A stretch of 64,000 nt of DNA. It comes from JAQUBU01 sp036677685. Its GTDB lineage: Bacteria; Bacillota; Syntrophomonadia; Syntrophomonadales; Syntrophomonadaceae. The position numbers and the translations under genes were made by a program. The notes beneath the pieces were generated by a model. The model made no database searches, was not told the DNA's origin, and was given only the letters and a program-made list of their open reading frames with translations. Numbering within the stretch: position 1 is the first letter of the stretch; each line of letters opens with the position of its first letter. Where the stretch lies: the NCBI GenBank assembly GCA_036677685.1, contig JAVBWA010000008.1, positions 246,965 through 310,964 of the forward strand. Reading direction: 5' to 3'. Below, piece by piece: positions 60,564 through 64,000 of the stretch.

Positions 60564-61154
60564 ATGGGAAAAGAAAGTTCTAATGGAACAAATTTAATAT
60601 CAGTCAACGACTTAACTGCAAATGCCGGATGCTTAGGATTAATGGGTTTCGGCATGACCACCGTACTTCTTAATATTCACAATGCAGGATTTTTTCCGCT
60701 GAATACGATGATTCTGGCCATGGGTGTTTTTATGGGTGGATTAGCTCAAGTTATTGCCGGGATTATGGAATGGAAGAAAAATAATACCTTCGGTATGACA
60801 GCATTTACATGTTACGGATTCTTTTGGCTTTCACTGGTTCTTATCTGGTTATTCCCCGAAAAAATGGGCGAAGCTGGGGCTCCTACTTCTGGTGCTATGG
60901 CTGCCTATTTCTTTATGTGGGGACTATTTACTTTAGTCATGTTTATCGGGACACTTAAGGCCAATAGAATCTCGCAAGTTGTATTTGGGTCCTTGGCTCT
61001 TCTCTTCTTCTTGCTTACCGCTGTAAAAGCTACAGGAAGCGCTACAATTGCTATGATTACCGGATATGTAGGAATTTTCTGTGGTTTCTCCGCTATTTAT
61101 GATGCACTGTCCCAGGTTCTCGGTGAGGTTTATGGCAAGCAGGGTGGCCACTAG
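60564..61154 (+). CDS. Acetate/succinate transporter (AceTr/YaaH family)
   Basis: 196 residues, six helices, NAGCLGLMGFGMTTVLLNIH near the N-terminus where the family has NPAPLGLMGFGMTT, and a typical short loop pattern. AGGAGGAGG lies upstream of the ATG. YaaH/SatP proteins carry acetate (and succinate) with protons. In an acetate-producing oxidiser it most likely exports or balances acetate. A strong terminator follows. Confidence 0.92.
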   Translation: MGKESSNGTNLISVNDLTANAGCLGLMGFGMTTVLLNIHNAGFFPLNTMILAMGVFMGGLAQVIAGIMEWKKNNTFGMTAFTCYGFFWLSLVLIWLFPEKMGEAGAPTSGAMAAYFFMWGLFTLVMFIGTLKANRISQVVFGSLALLFFLLTAVKATGSATIAMITGYVGIFCGFSAIYDALSQVLGEVYGKQGGH

Positions 61155-61242
61155 AATAGCCTAGCTAATAACATTTTAAGATATTGTTCGTAAAACATAT
61201 TCCATAATATTGGGGAAATTAATTCTCCATAAAAAATGGTAC

Positions 61243-61270
61243 AAACCCTCGCTAAAATAGCGAGGGTTTT
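61243..61270 (+). terminator. Terminator of the acetate transporter gene
   Basis: CCCTCGCTA (61246-61254) and TAGCGAGGG (61258-61266) form a perfect 9-bp stem followed by TTTTAGC. Confidence 0.88.
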
Positions 61271-61305
61271 AGCTTGTTTACTTTAATATAAAAAATAGTC
61301 ATTTT

Positions 61306-61590
61306 TTATTTCAGCGTAACCTGAACCTCTTTGCCGAGGGAGCGGGCAACCTTAGACAGAAAGTCCAGGGATGGATTGTACGTTCCGCTTTCAAGGCGGC
61401 TGATATTGGATTTCTGGGTTCCAACCCGAAGCGCCAATTCTTCCTGGGTAATATTTTGGCTGGTGCGTGCTTCAATGATTTGCGAAATCACATCATACCG
61501 CGGTTTCAGCTTTTCGTATTCAGCTTTGAATTCTTCGTCCTTCATCAAAAGCTCTTTCACTTCGGAAAACTTTGCTCCTGCCTTACTCAT
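61306..61590 (-). CDS. XRE-family antitoxin
   Basis: 94 residues from ATG 61590 (MSKAGAKFSEVKELL), with GAAGGTGT upstream; the longer frame to 61692 lacks a site. Residues ~35-90 are a Cro/C1-type helix-turn-helix (NITQEELALRVGTQKSNISR, LESGTYNPSLDFLSKVARSL). It overlaps the toxin stop by 8 bp. It would neutralise the toxin and repress the operon by binding the palindrome at 61979-62000. Confidence 0.9.
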   Translation of the reverse strand: MSKAGAKFSEVKELLMKDEEFKAEYEKLKPRYDVISQIIEARTSQNITQEELALRVGTQKSNISRLESGTYNPSLDFLSKVARSLGKEVQVTLK

Positions 61591-61939
61591 TGTCACACCT
61601 TCTTTCATAATCTTCTTTATAACGCAGTGCCCGTTCAATCTCTCTTGGCGGAGTTTTTTGAGTTTTTTTGGTGAAACCATGAAGCAGCACAAATGTATTC
61701 AGGTGGTATGTGAAATAGAAAATCCTGCTGATATCCGAGGCCAACTTGATTCTCAATTCAAAAAGGCCTTTGCCTTTTACGGGCTTGACGTATGGTTCCC
61801 TTAATTCAGGTCCATACTTTTCCAGCAGTTCTATTTCCCTAAAGGCTTTCGCCCGCATTTTTGCTTCTAACGATAGCAAAAAATCCAGTACAGGAATATC
61901 TCCGTTTTCCTTTTTATAGTATTCTACCTGCCAATCCAC
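61583..61939 (-). CDS. RelE/HigB (phage Gp49-like) toxin
   Basis: 118 residues from a GTG with GAGGTG upstream. The fold pattern of the Gp49-like/HigB branch of the RelE superfamily is visible: DWQVEYYKKENGDIPVLDFL, LEKYGPELREPYVKPVKGKG, LFELRIKLASDISRIFYFTY, then FVLLHGFTKKTQKTP with the basic C-terminus. Such toxins cut mRNA on the ribosome. The order toxin then antitoxin is the HigBA arrangement. Confidence 0.9.
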   Translation of the reverse strand: MDWQVEYYKKENGDIPVLDFLLSLEAKMRAKAFREIELLEKYGPELREPYVKPVKGKGLFELRIKLASDISRIFYFTYHLNTFVLLHGFTKKTQKTPPREIERALRYKEDYERRCDNE

Positions 61940-61978
61940 GATACACCTCTAATTTTAGTATATGCCTCACCTCATCTC

Positions 61979-62000
61979 ATGTTATCATATACGATAACAT
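61979..62000. promoter_or_regulatory. Operator palindrome of the toxin-antitoxin pair
   Basis: ATGTTATC (61979-61986) and GATAACAT (61993-62000) form a perfect 8-bp inverted repeat around ATATAC, 40 bp upstream of the toxin start. It fits an autorepressor site for the XRE antitoxin. Confidence 0.65.
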
Positions 62001-62234
62001 GTATCAAGGAAAACGGAAGGTAGTCATAACCCCGGATGTGCAGACCCCCGCTTTCCCTGATTAATAGGAAGCGGAGGCTTCTTACAATGATATAGCCTAT
62101 ATTTTCTTTAATACAACTAATAAAGGATAAACTAATACGACTACTATATTCGCAATAATTAGAACTCGTTTCGTAACCTTCCATGACGAAGTTTTATCCA
62201 ACCCGGCTATCCATGGAAGTTAGCCCAAAAGAAA

Positions 62235-62271
62235 GGGCTGGAAAACTTGCATAATTACAAGGTTCCAGCCC
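62235..62271 (-). terminator. Terminator of the Rhs fragment region
   Basis: GGGCTGGAA (62235-62243) and TTCCAGCCC (62263-62271) pair. On the minus strand the stem is followed by TTTCTTTT. It lies 50 bp past the end of the Rhs fragment. Confidence 0.6.
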
Positions 62272-62322
62272 ATTTTCACATATTTAATAAGTTGGTGGAA
62301 TCAAAAAGAACACTTACACGCT

Positions 62323-62766
62323 TTATTCATATATAACGCAAGTCAAGAACCGTCCCCGCTTGCCCAGTTGGAAGCAAAAAGAACGTCCCCACGCTTCCCC
62401 TAAGTCGGGTATCTGACAGAAGGCCATTAACCCCAACGGATCTGTATATATCATCGGATTATTCTGTACATAGGGATAGGGGTTCAGAGTTAAGGGTTGA
62501 GTCAATTCTCCCGGCCAGGGGTCTGTGGAGATGAATCTTCCTATCTCCGGTCTGTAGTATCTGGCCTGAGCGTAGTACAGTCCTGCTGCTGCGTCGTACT
62601 GGTAGCCGGTATAGCCAAAGGTGTTGTCCGGGCCGGGCCAGTTCTGGTCGAATTTCTTGAAGGAAAGGGGTCTGCCGAATTCGTCATAGTTGTAGTGGGC
62701 TGAGGTTTTTCCGTCCTCTCCTATTAGTTTCGTGGTGCTGCCCAGTTCATCCTGCAAGCCTAACAT
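62323..62766 (-). pseudogene. Rhs core fragment with foreign tail
   Basis: 147 codons, of which ~115 are an Rhs/YD-repeat core: LGLQDELGSTTKL, HYNYDEFGRPLSF, FGYTGYQYDAAAGLYYAQAR, YYRPEIGRFISTDPW and NPMIYTDPLGL. This is the conserved C-terminal barrel end that normally leads into a variable toxin. Here it starts without a signal or ribosome site and ends in the GTCCCC repeat, which adds the tail FQLGKRGRFLTCVIYE. It is a detached piece of a larger rhs gene. Confidence 0.8.
62338..62398. repeat. Two GTCCCC-type palindromes at the end of the Rhs fragment
   Basis: GCAAG (62338-62342)/CTTGC (62359-62363) around AAGAACCGTCCCCG, then GGAAGC (62370-62375)/GCTTCC (62393-62398) around GAACGTCCCC. 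They share the core of the element in the Hsp70-like gene. Confidence 0.65.
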
Positions 62767-63029
62767 TTCTAGCCTATAATCTACGAAGAGTGATGAATAT
62801 CCTGGGAGTTGAGGGAATGCGGATGAGATTGGGCTCTATATAGGGATTTTTTTCCTTGGTTTTGCGAGTAAGCTGTTAAGAAAATCGTCCAATCATAACC
62901 CCGATGGGATTATTGATTGGACGATCTCACACAGTCTGACGTCCCCTTGACATCCATGTGTAGACAACCGTCATAAAAAATGCTACTCACTCTAAATATA
63001 GTAGTTCCGCTCAGCTATCGGTACTAACT

Positions 63030-63263
63030 TTACACCTCAAAGATTTCCCATAAATCCTTATCCATTCCCATATATTCACCAATTTCTTTTATCTGAATAT
63101 AGTCTTTATGAGAGATGGTTATCTTGTCGTATTCTATCGCACTGCATAATACCTCAAAAGCTATACCCCATTCAGCGTGTTCTAAATATTCCTCTATTGT
63201 CTCTATATCTTTATTGGGTAATCTTAATAATTTAGCAATGCTTAATATTTTATTGAAATCCAT
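63030..63263 (-). CDS. MafI-like immunity protein
   Basis: About 77 residues from ATG 63263 (MDFNKILSIAKLL), with GAGGTG upstream. Composition and pattern (EYLEHAEWGIAFEVLCSAIE, YIQIKEIGEYMGMD) match the small acidic helical MafI-type immunity proteins that follow polymorphic toxins. It lies 11 bp after the EndoU toxin and would block it. Confidence 0.75.
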   Translation of the reverse strand: MDFNKILSIAKLLRLPNKDIETIEEYLEHAEWGIAFEVLCSAIEYDKITISHKDYIQIKEIGEYMGMDKDLWEIFEV

Positions 63264-63274
63264 GTAATAACACC

Positions 63275-64000
63275 TCACTTTACTGGGAAAGCAGTGATTA
63301 TATCTTTACCGTCGGTTACAACCTTTATCTTAACACCGTCCCTTGTACCAATAACTTCATATCTTTGGACACCTTTTACAACCCTATTTTCCACCCATTT
63401 CAAATTAGGGTCAGTTACTATATCTGATACTTCATTCATTATCTTGTCACCGCTCCAGCCTTTGGGGAATGGGGTTTTGCTTGGTGCTCCCGGCCAAATA
63501 TGCCCACCACCTGTTGCGTCTCCAAAGAGAATATGTTTAGTCCTTCCTTCACTTGCTAAGTTTACGTATTTTGTCGTACTGGCTTTTCCCGCACCCTTTA
63601 TAGCATCGGCCGCTGCATTTTTAAGAACATTGCCAGCCTTAGAGCCTAGATTTCCCGTAGTACCTCCACAAACGCCAAAGGCCATGGTTAGCATCGTGAC
63701 TTCCCTTTGAAGCTCTTGACTGTAATTGGGGCTGTTTTCTGTTATTCCCCTTATACGCAAATTTTCCTTTGCTGATTCAACATATGGTGCACTAACCCAG
63801 TTATTATACTGCGTGTAGTATTTATCCATAATCTTTAGATAATTTTTTAAAGTACAAGCAAAGTTGCTTTGCGTCAGATCTTTTTCAATTTGTTCAGTAG
63901 TTTTCTGAATTGTTCTAAGTACCTTGGTTTTGGGTTTTGTTGTTCGATTACTGGAATTAGCTTGTTTGCTGGTATTGCTAGATGCCTGCTGTTGTAACTG
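63275..64000 (-). CDS. EndoU ribonuclease toxin, C-terminal part of a polymorphic toxin (5' end outside window)
   Basis: The frame is open to the window edge, so the 241 residues seen are the end of a larger protein; an internal ATG at 63829 is probably not the start. The C-terminal ~110 residues are a bacterial EndoU domain: RTKHILFGD with a catalytic His, GGGHIWPG with the second His, FPKGWSGDKIMNEVSDIVTD, and VKIKVVTDGKDIITAFP at the end. The upstream part (QQASSNTSKQ) is a low-complexity linker. It cleaves RNA of competing cells. An Rhs fragment lies nearby. Confidence 0.85.
   Translation of the reverse strand, partial: QLQQQASSNTSKQANSSNRTTKPKTKVLRTIQKTTEQIEKDLTQSNFACTLKNYLKIMDKYYTQYNNWVSAPYVESAKENLRIRGITENSPNYSQELQREVTMLTMAFGVCGGTTGNLGSKAGNVLKNAAADAIKGAGKASTTKYVNLASEGRTKHILFGDATGGGHIWPGAPSKTPFPKGWSGDKIMNEVSDIVTDPNLKWVENRVVKGVQRYEVIGTRDGVKIKVVTDGKDIITAFPVK

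Noticed and set aside
61972..62184. 70-codon minus-strand frame upstream of the toxin
   Set aside because: It crosses the operator palindrome and has no ribosome site.
1..64000. CRISPR array
   Set aside because: No series of regularly spaced direct repeats was seen; the dispersed repeats are too few and too far apart.

Overview
The window reads as part of a chromosome from a strictly anaerobic, low-to-mid G+C Firmicute (class Clostridia). The gene content fits a Syntrophomonas-type fatty-acid oxidiser, which is an inference from gene content. It has an acyl-CoA dehydrogenase, a crotonase, two CoA transferases, an acetate/succinate-type transporter and a complete six-subunit Rnf complex. It also has a 2-hydroxyacyl-CoA dehydratase-like Fe-S pair. 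Shine-Dalgarno sites are strong, often GGAGG, and they settle many starts in favour of codons downstream of the longest possible ORF.

Layout. 1-7.4 kb: end of rarA, then trxA and a CsoR copper-sensor gene with its operator, a VanW-like and a PRC-barrel protein, a very acidic membrane-anchored protein and an internally duplicated small protein. 8-14.4 kb: an accessory region with a DUF3800 protein, an odd K+-channel-like protein and a decayed type I restriction locus (hsdM frameshifted, hsdR missing its motor, hsdS intact, a stub of mrr). It is bounded at 14.7 kb by a 3' half of a tRNA-Leu gene. 14.7-22.2 kb: a sigma-54 activator with two PAS repeats, then housekeeping genes (phosphodiesterase, rdgB, rph, murI) around an activase plus HgdB-like/double-cubane pair, and a GerMN lipoprotein. 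22.5-27.3 kb: a TetR-controlled RND efflux operon on the plus strand. 27.5-33.3 kb: a MoxR-type AAA+/VWA pair, a LytTR response regulator, a radical SAM protein and a DUF1285-like protein.

33.5-40.5 kb: a 900-residue fusion of a class III aminotransferase with an acyl-ACP-reductase-like domain, a 49-residue membrane peptide, two family I CoA transferases and a crotonase. 40.9-49.1 kb: a minus-strand operon rseC-like, rnfC-D-G-E-A-B, apbE, NusG-II, Gx/HepS1-like and EcfT-like genes. 49.1-51.2 kb: a long non-coding stretch with candidate RNA structure, then a NlpC/P60-like peptidase and a membrane partner. 51.4-57.8 kb: a four-gene operon ending in a divergent Hsp70-type ATPase and containing three proteins I cannot place, facing a MerR gene. 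58-62 kb: acyl-CoA dehydrogenase, acetate transporter and a HigBA-like toxin-antitoxin pair. 62.3-64 kb: remains of an Rhs polymorphic-toxin locus, with an EndoU toxin tip running off the window and a MafI-like immunity gene.

Two repeat families recur. One is a 130-190 bp dispersed element (four copies, long and short forms differing by one module). The other is a small GTCCCC-centred palindrome, one copy of which lies in frame inside the Hsp70-like gene. The main candidates for undescribed biology are the Hsp70-like operon and the aminotransferase-reductase fusion.
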